11,520 nucleotides of DNA from Roseburia sp. AM59-24XD (GTDB taxonomy: Bacteria; Bacillota; Clostridia; Lachnospirales; Lachnospiraceae): positions 1 to 11,520 of the forward strand of contig NZ_QUET01000050.1 of the NCBI RefSeq assembly GCF_003478445.1. Reading direction: 5' to 3'. Numbering within the stretch: the first letter of the stretch is position 1; each line of letters starts with the position of its first letter. Shown piece after piece: positions 5,637 to 11,281 of this stretch. The notes beneath the pieces were generated by a model that saw only the letters and a list, made by a program, of their open reading frames with translations, searched no databases and was not told where the DNA came from. Position numbers and translations under genes: made by a program.

Positions 5637-7349
5637 TTACTTCTTTTTGGTCTGATTTAAAATTTTTCTCATGTTTTTTTGAGATGTTATCTGATAGTCT
5701 GTTCTGAAACCAAAAGCATCATGAAGAGCATCAGTGATATCAGTTCGTGTGTAGGTTGGGATATATCCTTCGCCAGGTGCAATCAGCATATCCATAGAGC
5801 GGATAGTATCAATCAACTCTTCGCAGGTGTACTTCTCATTAAGTTTTTGTTCCAGAATTCTGTAAATAACAAGAGCAGTAAAACAGGTAGTGAAATGAGC
5901 TGTGATTCTGTCTTTTCTTGATAGGTATACAGGTCTTGCCTTAAACTCAGTTTTCATGATTCTGAAGCATTCTTCGATTTCCCATCTTTTCTGATTGATT
6001 TTAATAATACTTGAAACATCGTATTCAAGATTTGTACACACAGCATAGAGACCATCGTACTTTGCTTCATTATCTATTTGGTTCTGGTTGAGAGAGGTGA
6101 TTGTTTTACTTGCGATTTCGCCGTCGGGAGTGCAGTGTCCCTGCTCAATAAAGCGTTTTGGATCATTAGCTCTGTTCTTCGTAAGCTTTGAAGGTGATTC
6201 TACAAATTTTTTAGCTCTTTCAATCTGGCGTTCTCTGATGGTTCTCTGATAATTACGATATTTGATGGAATAGGTAACAATAAGATGCTGCTCAAGATTG
6301 TTCTCATTAATCCATCTGTCTTTATAGAAAACCTTCTCGTAATCAGTTTCTTCATCTAACTCGCTTAATTTATATTTTTTGTTACTTCCAGGAAGATACC
6401 ATCCATCGTCTTCGAGACAGAAATCCTGTAAGAATCCTTTTAACTTTTTAATGGACTGTGTTGTAACAAATCCTCTGCCTTGGATACTGTTGAATTTTCT
6501 GTTGGCAGTCGAAGAAAGACCGGCATCCGTACATACGATAAAGTCAGATGCTTCAAAGTCTTTAATAATCTTTTGCTCAAGAGGAGACATGGAAGGTTGT
6601 TCATTCTGGTTACCATCAAAAACAGAGAATGCGAGTGGAATGCCATCTGCATCCATAAACATGCCCATCTGAACAATAGGGTTAGGTCTATGTTCTTTTG
6701 AAACACTATACTTTCTGAAAACATCTTCGTTTTCAATCTCGAAGTAGTAGTTAGTGCAGTCGTAATAAAGGACTTCTTTCTTTCGATTAACTACTTTCTG
6801 GGAGTTCTTATAAAGTTCAGCCTGAAAGAAATCATTTTCCTTTGCAATAACTTCAAGAGCTCGGTAGACCTGATGTAATTCGCATTTGGGCTGCTCAAGG
6901 AATTTCTGGGCATTCTCAAGTGATGAGAGCTTCGAACCCGGTGCAATGATTCTTGAGTAAACAAGCATTGAAAGAATGTCATTTAAGTCATAATCAAACT
7001 TATATTTTTCAGAAATAGAGTTACATATCTTATCAAGTCCAAGCGAATAGTGAATATCCTGGAGAAAGAGATAGCCTGCATTACAAGAACGGCGGACGTT
7101 CTTATCAATCAAAGCTGAGGATGAATATCTCATAATTATATCTTGTTTGTGAGCCTTTTCTTCAGCAGTTCGTTTTGCTGCATATTCCTTGGCCCAATCT
7201 AAAGGATCCATATCTCCGCAAATCTTTTTTATCTCGTCATAAGTTCCAATTTTTTCAACAGTCTTTGTTGTAGTTTTGTTTCCAACTCTTACAGACCTGC
7301 TTAAGTAATATATTGTAGTGTTTTTTGATTTAGAAATACTGACTTTCAT
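5637..7349 (-). CDS. IS1634-family transposase
   Basis: A full-length 570-residue DDE transposase that cuts and pastes the surrounding element. The RNase H-like core shows catalytic Asp197 in YYDCTN, Asp275 in VCTDAGLSS and Glu459 within KRWEIEECFRIMK, which matches the IS4-group R-x3-E-x6-K part of the YREK signature (Arg455, Glu459, Lys466; the tyrosine is an asparagine). A large insertion between the second Asp and the Glu is normal for this family. The N-terminus (KTVEKIGTYDEIKK) is also typical. The start is ATG with GGAGG 6 bases before it (on the minus strand near 7355-7360). A 6-bp inverted repeat overlaps the leader. No frameshift or internal stop is present, so it is probably functional. 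Confidence 0.93.
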   Translation of the reverse strand: MKVSISKSKNTTIYYLSRSVRVGNKTTTKTVEKIGTYDEIKKICGDMDPLDWAKEYAAKRTAEEKAHKQDIIMRYSSSALIDKNVRRSCNAGYLFLQDIHYSLGLDKICNSISEKYKFDYDLNDILSMLVYSRIIAPGSKLSSLENAQKFLEQPKCELHQVYRALEVIAKENDFFQAELYKNSQKVVNRKKEVLYYDCTNYYFEIENEDVFRKYSVSKEHRPNPIVQMGMFMDADGIPLAFSVFDGNQNEQPSMSPLEQKIIKDFEASDFIVCTDAGLSSTANRKFNSIQGRGFVTTQSIKKLKGFLQDFCLEDDGWYLPGSNKKYKLSELDEETDYEKVFYKDRWINENNLEQHLIVTYSIKYRNYQRTIRERQIERAKKFVESPSKLTKNRANDPKRFIEQGHCTPDGEIASKTITSLNQNQIDNEAKYDGLYAVCTNLEYDVSSIIKINQKRWEIEECFRIMKTEFKARPVYLSRKDRITAHFTTCFTALVIYRILEQKLNEKYTCEELIDTIRSMDMLIAPGEGYIPTYTRTDITDALHDAFGFRTDYQITSQKNMRKILNQTKKK

Positions 7350-7360
7350 GGCGCACCTCC

Positions 7361-7377
7361 GATATGCTTATCATATC
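7361..7377. promoter_or_regulatory. Inverted repeat in the transposase leader
   Basis: GATATG (7361-7366) and CATATC (7372-7377) are perfect inverted repeats around CTTAT, directly upstream of the transposase ribosome site. Two further ATATC-type copies follow within 20 bp. It may be a transposase binding site or a hairpin that limits translation; short, so uncertain. Confidence 0.3.
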
Positions 7378-7442
7378 ACATATCACCAAATATCGCCACA
7401 AGATAATAAATAAAATTTGACAAAAAAATACAGGCTATTCAA

Positions 7443-7478
7443 GGTCTGCAAGGATTTTTCTAATATTCAACTGTCAAA
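7443..7478 (-). repeat. Right terminal inverted repeat of the IS1634-family element
   Basis: Read on the minus strand it starts TTTGACAGTTGAA, identical to the left end for 13 bases, with further agreement at the inner ATCC/ACC and GCAG positions. Confidence 0.8.
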
Positions 7479-7543
7479 CTACCGAATAAATGAAGTTCTG
7501 ATTTTGAATTAAAATCTAAGTGTCAAAGACCCGAGAAATCAAG

Positions 7544-7565
7544 AAATAATACGGAAATAATACGG
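7544..7565 (+). repeat. Two perfect tandem 11-bp repeats upstream of the RNA promoter
   Basis: AAATAATACGG is repeated exactly, back to back, at 7544-7554 and 7555-7565, ending 13 bp before the -35 box at 7579. One helical turn per copy suggests a binding site for a regulator, or an AT-rich UP-type element, controlling the RNA promoter. Confidence 0.45.
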
Positions 7566-7578
7566 ATAAAAAATTTTA

Positions 7579-7608
7579 TTGACAAAAATCAGTAATATTG
7601 CATATAAT
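7579..7608 (+). promoter_or_regulatory. Strong SigA promoter of the repeat RNA
   Basis: Consensus TTGACA (7579-7584) and consensus TATAAT (7603-7608) with 18 bp between them; the strongest promoter in the window. The predicted start is near 7615, at the foot of a small hairpin. No coding frame begins before the terminator at 7827, so it drives an untranslated RNA plus whatever reads through to the PBECR4-like gene. Confidence 0.75.
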
Positions 7609-7647
7609 ATTACCAAGGATAGTAATGTCCTTAATGTGCAGCATTTT

Positions 7648-7723
7648 AAGTTGTAGACAATTGGAAGTCTTAAAAATTCCAAGTTCGTTTTTGCATATCT
7701 ATGGGATGTGCGTGGCTTGTAGC
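7648..7723 (+). repeat. RNA module, copy 1
   Basis: First copy of the 83-nt-period repeat. The invariant loop GTCTTAAAAA lies in hairpin a, and hairpin b has loop TATGG. It aligns to copy 2 without gaps from 7648 to the GTGG at 7715. Confidence 0.7.
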
Positions 7724-7730
7724 AGGCAGG

Positions 7731-7806
7731 ATGCTACAGACAATCGGAAGTCTTAAAAACTCCGAGTCCGTTATTATATGCCTATAGGGTATATGTGGTT
7801 GACAAC
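7731..7806 (+). repeat. RNA module, copy 2
   Basis: Second copy. Hairpin a has TCGGA with TCCGA in place of TTGGA with TCCAA; hairpin b has ATATGCC with GGTATAT and loop TATAG. The A-rich loop segment GTCTTAAAAA is unchanged between copies, so loop sequence and stem pairing are both kept. Confidence 0.7.
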
Positions 7807-7826
7807 CAACATGAAACTGCAAAATT

Positions 7827-7860
7827 AGGAGGCGTAGAGATGCGTCTCCTATTTTTATTT
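7827..7860 (+). terminator. Intrinsic terminator between the RNA and the toxin-like gene
   Basis: AGGAGGCG (7827-7834) pairs with CGTCTCCT (7843-7850) with one G-U pair, extendable by T7826-A7851, and is followed by TTTTTATTT. Only about 20 bases separate it from the TTG start of the next gene, so that gene is expressed only by read-through or if the hairpin is prevented from forming. Confidence 0.75.
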
Positions 7861-7880
7861 AAGAAAAGGATAGGATACTA

Positions 7881-8545
7881 TTGGCAAATAAATCGCAAAT
7901 ACTTTCAGATGGTCATAAAGAGAAAATAAGAAGTCAGATTATATCTGGGGCTAGAAACTACAAGAAACAATTAATGGATAAAGTGTTTCTTATTGTATGC
8001 GAGGATGGAATTGAATATGAAGTTAGATTCTTTAAGGGTGATTATAAGCATTTGACTGGTATATATAGTAATCTTAGCGATGATGATTTTTTTGAATACT
8101 GTGTTAGCGGTAAAGTAGATAAAGGTAACATTGATACGCAGCAAAAGTATGACTGGGGAACTCTTAAGAAAAGGGAAGAATAATCCAGAATATACACGAA
8201 CTGTTATATAAGGATGATCAAAAGACATTGTTGCTTGAGGCTCTTTATACTAATACATATGTATTTCCTGTTGCAATTAAGGATATAGCAAATGATATTT
8301 GCGTTGGCTTTGTATCTAATATTCATAAGGCAAGGAGCTTAAGACGTGCTAAGAATTCTACTAATGCAAAAGCAGAGAAAAGAATTATAGCTGTTCTGGC
8401 AAAGAAAAATGGTGAAAATGTTTATGGTGAATTAGTGTATCTATCAAGCATAAGAGGTGTGTATGAGAAAAATGAAGCTTTGTTAGAGAAGATGGATGAT
8501 TCAGTAATGATGAGATTCATGGAGATATTGACGCGTCCAGATTAG
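7881..8545 (+). pseudogene. Frameshifted PBECR4-like RNase (candidate toxin)
   Basis: Two adjacent frames make one protein of about 221 residues: 7881-8183, then the frame reading RIIQNIHELLYKDDQ through to ITRPD at 8545. Features such as FKGDYKHLTGIYSNLSDDDF, CVSGK...GNIDTQQKYDWGTL and KARSLRRAKNSTNAKAEKR resemble proteins annotated as PBECR4 (phage barnase-EndoU-ColicinE5/D-RelE-like nuclease), predicted RNases of mobile elements; this is recalled, not searched. The frames join if one G is added in AAAAGGGAAG (about 8168-8177), so it is a one-base loss or sequencing error. The site does not look like a programmed -1 slippery heptamer. Start TTG 7881 follows AAAGGA and AGGA sites; no earlier start exists after the terminator. 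It lies 3' of the repeat RNA, as toxins do in type III toxin-antitoxin loci. Confidence 0.65.
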
Positions 8546-8551
8546 TTATCG

Positions 8552-8584
8552 TGATACAAATATGATACATAAAAATTTGATACA
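8552..8584 (+). repeat. Three TGATACA direct repeats, integrase-arm-like
   Basis: TGATACA occurs at 8552-8558, 8563-8569 and 8578-8584 in the same direction, 11 and 15 bp apart, in AT-rich DNA just after the toxin-like gene. Together with the related TGCTACTAA repeats at 8743-8762 they look like arm-type sites for the N-terminal domain of a tyrosine integrase, whose remnant lies at 8838-9340. Confidence 0.45.
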
Positions 8585-8604
8585 CATAATAATAGGAATA
8601 AAAT

Positions 8605-8691
8605 CGTGGATATTTATGTAATAAACATAGAGATTATAGCGTAAGATACGCATTTACAATGGATATCCACAGAGTTTGAATAGTATCCACA
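8605..8691. repeat. TATCCACA repeats resembling DnaA boxes
   Basis: ATATCCACA (8663-8671) and GTATCCACA (8683-8691) each differ from the DnaA box TTATCCACA by one base and lie exactly 20 bp apart; CGTGGATAT (8605-8613) is an inverted, weaker copy. GTGGATAT and ATATCCAC also form an 8-bp inverted repeat 49 bp apart. They could be DnaA boxes of an excised circle or recombinase sites; no replication gene is present. Confidence 0.3.
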
Positions 8692-8738
8692 AGTCTGGGA
8701 AGCCTTATAAACAGGAAGTTCCCAGACTTTTTCTTTTT
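8691..8738 (+). terminator. Strong intrinsic terminator
   Basis: AAGTCTGGGAA (8691-8701) and TTCCCAGACTT (8719-8729) form a perfect 11-bp stem with a 17-base loop, followed by TTTTTCTTTTT. It works in the plus direction, ending transcripts from the toxin-like gene; on the minus strand no T-run follows. Confidence 0.85.
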
Positions 8739-8742
8739 GCTC

Positions 8743-8762
8743 TGCTACTAATTTGCTACTAA
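8743..8762 (+). repeat. Two TGCTACTAA direct repeats, integrase-arm-like
   Basis: TGCTACTAA at 8743-8751 and 8754-8762, 11 bp apart. Same spacing and a related core (TGMTAC) as the TGATACA set at 8552-8584, on the integrase side of the terminator. Confidence 0.45.
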
Positions 8763-8837
8763 ACACATTTTGTTGTGCTGGCGTTAGGATAATCGCCAAC
8801 TTGCTAAAATATGGCGGATTATGTACATTCATATCTG

Positions 8838-9340
8838 TTAAATAATATGACGGATTGGCATTGGGATAATCTTTCCGGATGTTTCTTCCGTATTGGTGGT
8901 TTGAAGTCCATTCGTCTGCATTGTGGATTTCGGATTAAGGAGATCCTGCAGATTTTGAACCAATTCACCTTGTTTGTGTGGAAAGAGGTGTGAGTAGGTA
9001 TTTAATGTTGTGGATACCTTCTCATGTCCCAAGCGTTCAGCAATGGTTAGAGCATCAAAGCCCTGATTGATCAAAAGACTGGCATGACTGTGACGCAGAT
9101 CATGGATTCGTATTTTTTTAACACCGGAGTCTTTGCAGCCACGAAGCATCTCATGACTGAGAAATGACTTGGTGTAAGGAAAAAGTCTGCGTTTTGGATC
9201 AAGCATATACTGTCTGTTGATAAAATCTTGTAATTCTTCTGCAAGAAAGTCGGGCATGGCAACGAGACGTGCTCTGTTGCAGACAACAGAATTATCACGA
9301 CAAAAAATGATTTCCGTATTCCCAATTCCAGTCAGTTCCT
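8838..9340 (-). pseudogene. Tyrosine integrase, C-terminal remnant
   Basis: The catalytic half of a phage or transposon-type tyrosine recombinase. From the internal ATG at 9257 (MPDFLAEELQDF) the 139 residues contain His52 and Arg55 in HDLRHSHASL, His78 in ERLGHEKVS and nucleophile Tyr88 in LNTYSHL, so four active-site residues survive. The frame continues upstream without an ATG as far as about 9340 (RDNSVVCNRARLVA), then runs into the antisense of the IS982 remnant. The arm-binding and core-binding domains and the first catalytic Arg are missing, so it cannot be active. The natural C-terminus is intact, and arm-like repeats lie just beyond it. It probably mobilised the element that carried the RNA/toxin locus; that is inference from position. 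Confidence 0.85.
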
Positions 9341-9919
9341 ATTACATCATCGATAGTTAGTTTTCCGCTTGCAGTCTGTAAATTTGGACATGCACGATAT
9401 TGTAAAACGTTTCGTGGTTATGGCGCTGATTATGGAAAGTGTCCTTTCAAAAAAGAAACTTATTATGGATATAAAGTACATGTTTTAATTACGTTAAAGG
9501 GATATATTGCATCATTTGAAATCACACTAGCATCTATAGATGATCGTAAGGGATTAAGTGATCTGACAGCTCATTGGTTTAATGTTACAATTTTAGCGGA
9601 TAAGGGTTACGTTGGAAAAAACACGAGACACGAAATGCTTGAAAAGAATATCTGTTTCTTTGCTTTGAAACGTTCTAACAGTAAAGGAAACTGGCCGAGA
9701 TCCATACGTCAATTGATATTCAAATTGAGAAGACGTGTAGAAACTGTATTCTTTCAATTGAGCGGTCAGTTAAATGCAGAAAGAGTGCGGGACAAAAGTT
9801 TTCAAGGGGTATGTACCAGTCTGGTCAATAAAGTACTGGTCTACAATCTCTGTATTGCATTAAACAGTATTTTTGATGAAAACTGTAAACTTGGGAAAAC
9901 CAAGGAGTTGATATTTTAA
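9332..9919 (+). pseudogene. IS982-family transposase, 5'-truncated
   Basis: About 195 C-terminal residues of a DDE transposase that is normally about 300 long. From 9374 it reads VCKFGHARYCKTFRGYGADY, then YYGYKVHVLITLKGYIASFE, DDRKGL and LADKGYVG (second catalytic Asp), ALKRSNSKGNW, and RRRVETVFFQLSGQLNAERV (catalytic Glu in VETVF). The first Asp should stand in a DSFPL motif, but here the sequence reads IVSFPL: the codon is GTT instead of GAT. There is no usable start codon near the truncation; the first ATG in frame is at 9635. It abuts the truncated integrase of the opposite strand at about 9330-9345, so a deletion or insertion has fused two dead genes. Confidence 0.8.
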
Positions 9920-9929
9920 AAATTTTGTT

Positions 9930-9959
9930 CTTTCAATATCTACAGGGATTTTTTGCGGT
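9930..9959 (+). mobile_element. Possible right end of the IS982-family element
   Basis: After the transposase stop, TTTCAATATCTACAGGGATT and a T-rich stretch ending GCGGT could be the right inverted repeat; read on the minus strand it starts ACCGCAAAAAATCCCTG, in the style of IS982 ends, which open with ACC. The left end is gone, so there is no partner for comparison. Confidence 0.3.
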
Positions 9960-10055
9960 TTTTTAGGTTTTCTTATAATTTATTTGAAATAGCACAATAG
10001 GTTAAATTAGGATACGGATACAAATTTAATCGATTTGATCGAGCATTAGAAATAG

Positions 10056-10094
10056 AACGCTGTAAAAACATTCGTTGATTTTCACAGCGTTTTT
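10056..10094 (+). terminator. Intrinsic terminator before the YefM/RelE pair
   Basis: AACGCTGT (10056-10063) and ACAGCGTT (10084-10091) form a perfect 8-bp stem; inner AAAA and TTTT can extend it past one mismatch. TTTTT follows the right arm. The right half is also part of the promoter of the next operon. Confidence 0.75.
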
Positions 10095-10103
10095 GGCTAT
10101 AAT
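10075..10103 (+). promoter_or_regulatory. SigA promoter of the YefM/RelE pair
   Basis: TTGATT (10075-10080) and TATAAT (10098-10103), 17 bp apart. The -35 box lies inside the loop of the upstream terminator hairpin. Transcription would start near 10110, 18 bases before the antitoxin ATG, with AAAGG in between. Confidence 0.6.
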
Positions 10104-10127
10104 AAAAATAGTATTTATTTGGAAAGG

Positions 10128-10386
10128 ATGGTAACTATACCAAATATATTACCAGTATCTGATTTGAGAAATTACAATGAAGTGTCGAAAAACTGCCAGG
10201 TGGGAGAGCTTGTTTTCCTTACGAAAAACGGTAGGGGGAAGATTTGTGGTAATAGATATAGAAGATTATGAGCGAGATAAAGCAGAAAAGAAACTTTTAG
10301 AAAAGCTGCAAGAGGCAGAGGCGACTGTCGAGGATGGAAAAGGTTGGTTGTCATTGGATGAATTGAAGATAATGGTGGGAGAATAG
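10128..10386 (+). pseudogene. Phd/YefM-family antitoxin, frameshifted
   Basis: The antitoxin of a type II pair, normally binding both its RelE-like toxin and its own promoter. From ATG 10128 the first frame reads MVTIPNILPVSDLRNYNEVS and on to VFLTKNGRG, the Phd/YefM N-terminal DNA-binding fold. The rest (RFVVIDIEDYERDKAEKKLL through SLDELKIMVGE) continues one base further on. Removing one G from the run AGGGGGAAG near 10230 restores an 85-residue protein of normal length. AAAGG lies close before the ATG. The toxin start follows the stop by 3 bases. As written only a truncated N-terminal fragment would be made. Confidence 0.8.
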
Positions 10387-10389
10387 AGC

Positions 10390-10690
10390 ATGATGAAGTT
10401 ACGGATCAATCCGTTAGTGGCAAAGGACTTGAAATCTATTAAGGATTTTATTACTGAGGATAATGCAGATAAAGCATTGGAAACAGTGCAGGCGATTTAT
10501 CGCCAGTTTGAGAATATACAGCAGTTCCCCTTACATTGCTACGGACTTGTCCAAGCGTGTGGGTTTTCAGACGGACTATAAGTATGTGGTGTGACAAAAT
10601 TAGGTTGTGCTGTATAAGTTTGTTAAGGAAGCGGTAGAGATTTATCGGGTGGTAAATCGGTATCAGGATATTACGAGAATATTTGGGTGA
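10390..10690 (+). pseudogene. RelE/ParE-family toxin, decayed
   Basis: The toxin partner of the YefM-like antitoxin; RelE relatives cleave mRNA on the ribosome. It starts at ATG 10390 or, more family-like, ATG 10393 (MKLRINPLVAKDLKSIKDFI). The frame goes wrong at TTCCCCTTA near 10526-10530, where removing one C gives FPYIATDLSKRVGFQTDYKY. In that frame a TGA and a TAG follow (VV-stop-QN-stop-VVLYKF), after which the expected C-terminus YRVVNRYQDITRIFG runs to TGA at 10690. The intact protein would have been about 98 residues. Because it carries stops as well as a shift, it is truly degraded and not only a sequencing artefact. Confidence 0.82.
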
Positions 10691-10903
10691 GATACTTTGT
10701 TAGTTGGAATTACTAATTCATAATTTTAAGCAAACGGATGGAGAAAAAATATAGGAGTATATATTAGAACTTTTATGCTAATAGTATGATGATTTGGAAG
10801 TGGTAACGGAGTCGAGAAGAAAAAGGTGTTTTACAGACGGATGACCTATAAAAACAATAGGTGATTTGTATGTAGGCTAGATAAAGGAGGAGGTGCAAAT
10901 GCG
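10691..10903. other. Intergenic stretch with weak signals
   Basis: No convincing gene. A weak promoter-like pair TTGTTA (10697-10702) and CATAAT (10719-10724) has a 16-bp spacer. ACCTAT (10844-10849) and ATAGGT (10857-10862) form a 6-bp hairpin without a T-run. AAAGGAGGAGG at 10884-10894 is the ribosome site for the next gene; the nearest ATG (10899) opens a two-codon frame (Met-Arg-stop), which overlaps the ATG at 10904. Confidence 0.4.
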
Positions 10904-11280
10904 ATGAGAAATAAGTATAGATTGTCAATTATGATCGTTTTGATAATCATGTTGTTTATGTATATAGCGGGTGTGGTTGGGGTAGCATATGAACTAATTT
11001 CGCATTTACTTTGGCGGCGTTAATATTAAGCATTTCAATGACTGTTGATACTTTTGCAAAACAAAATAAAATTGCAGAGGGAATTTCATTCGTTTTGGAG
11101 GTTTTGGCATTATTAATAATGGTTATGATTCCAAATCTAAAACATTTTGTTCTCTTAAAGAAATTGATGAGCACATTAGATACCAATGTTTTATTGATGT
11201 TAGCTTTATTTTTTACTTTTGCAGGTCAATGGGCTACAGAAATAAAGATAAAAGACATTAAAAATAGAAAGGAGAAATAA
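10904..11280 (+). pseudogene. Small integral membrane protein, frameshifted
   Basis: From ATG 10904 the first frame reads MRNKYRLSIMIVLIIMLFMY and on to GVAYELIS, stopping at 11023. The second frame, open from 10993, reads FAFTLAALILSISMTVDTFA and on to IKDIKNRKEK at 11280. Adding one T to the run in CTAATTTCGC (near 10998) joins them into a 125-residue protein with about four hydrophobic segments (residues about 8-27, 32-47, 63-78 and 97-112) and a basic tail. Ribosome site AAAGGAGGAGG precedes it. The following gene starts one base after its stop, so they form an operon. I do not recognise the family; if the frame is really broken, the second half alone could start at TTG 11011 or ATG 11038. 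Confidence 0.6.
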
Positions 11281-11281
11281 G

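Larger units (their letters stand above)
5548..7478 (-). mobile_element. IS1634-family insertion sequence, complete (1931 bp)
   Basis: The element is bounded by imperfect terminal inverted repeats of 36 bp (5548-5583 and 7443-7478): the outer 13 bases TTTGACAGTTGAA are identical and 28 of 36 match overall. It carries one intact DDE transposase gene on the minus strand and its own bidirectional terminator just inside the left end. Length fits the family. No target duplication is visible close to the ends; IS1634 relatives can make long or variable ones, so its absence is not decisive. The intact gene and ends suggest a recent insertion. Confidence 0.85.
7615..7856 (+). ncRNA. Predicted structured RNA with two tandem modules, ahead of a toxin-like gene
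   Basis: A predicted transcript of about 240 nt between a consensus promoter and an intrinsic terminator. A 5' hairpin pairs AAGGA (7615-7619) with TCCTT (7628-7632). Two modules 83 nt apart each hold hairpin a (7661-7666 with 7677-7682; 7744-7748 with 7761-7765) and hairpin b (7693-7699 with 7705-7711; 7776-7782 with 7788-7794). The core 60-nt segments are 46/60 identical, and 13 or so differences are transitions, several of them paired: G-C to A-T, C-G to T-A and T-A to C-G in b, T-A to C-G in a. TGTAGC (7718-7723) pairs with GCTACA (7733-7738) between modules, and GTTGT (7650-7654) can close on ACAAC (7802-7806). I do not recognise a known family. It may be an RNA antitoxin or a tandem riboswitch-like leader. 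Confidence 0.6.

Noticed and set aside
5545..7530. GTCTTTGACA at the left IS border and TGTCAAAGAC at 7521-7530 as alternative IS ends.
   Set aside because: The pair at 5548-5583 and 7443-7478 matches over 28 of 36 bases, while this one stops after 10 and would place non-IS-like DNA inside the element.
5513..7660. A 12-base match between the promoter left of the IS (5513-5524) and, inverted, the start of RNA module 1 (7649-7660).
   Set aside because: Twelve-base matches are expected several times by chance in an AT-rich window of this size, and the similarity does not extend.
7648..7806. Tandem glycine riboswitch or another known tandem riboswitch.
   Set aside because: Core motifs of the glycine aptamer are not seen and the downstream gene is not metabolic; I could not match any class I know.
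7615..7856. CRISPR-like array from the two repeats.
   Set aside because: Only two copies, diverged by paired changes in hairpins, no unique spacers and no cas genes; it fits a structured RNA instead.
8168..8183. Programmed -1 frameshifting in the PBECR4-like gene.
   Set aside because: AAG AAA AGG GAA does not form an X-XXY-YYZ slippery heptamer, and no strong downstream stem is visible; a single lost G is simpler.
7560..10020. ATACGGATA at 7560-7568 and 10012-10020 as direct repeats (attL/attR) bounding the RNA/toxin/integrase island.
   Set aside because: Only 9 identical bases with imperfect flanks, and one copy belongs to a local tandem repeat; too short to claim.
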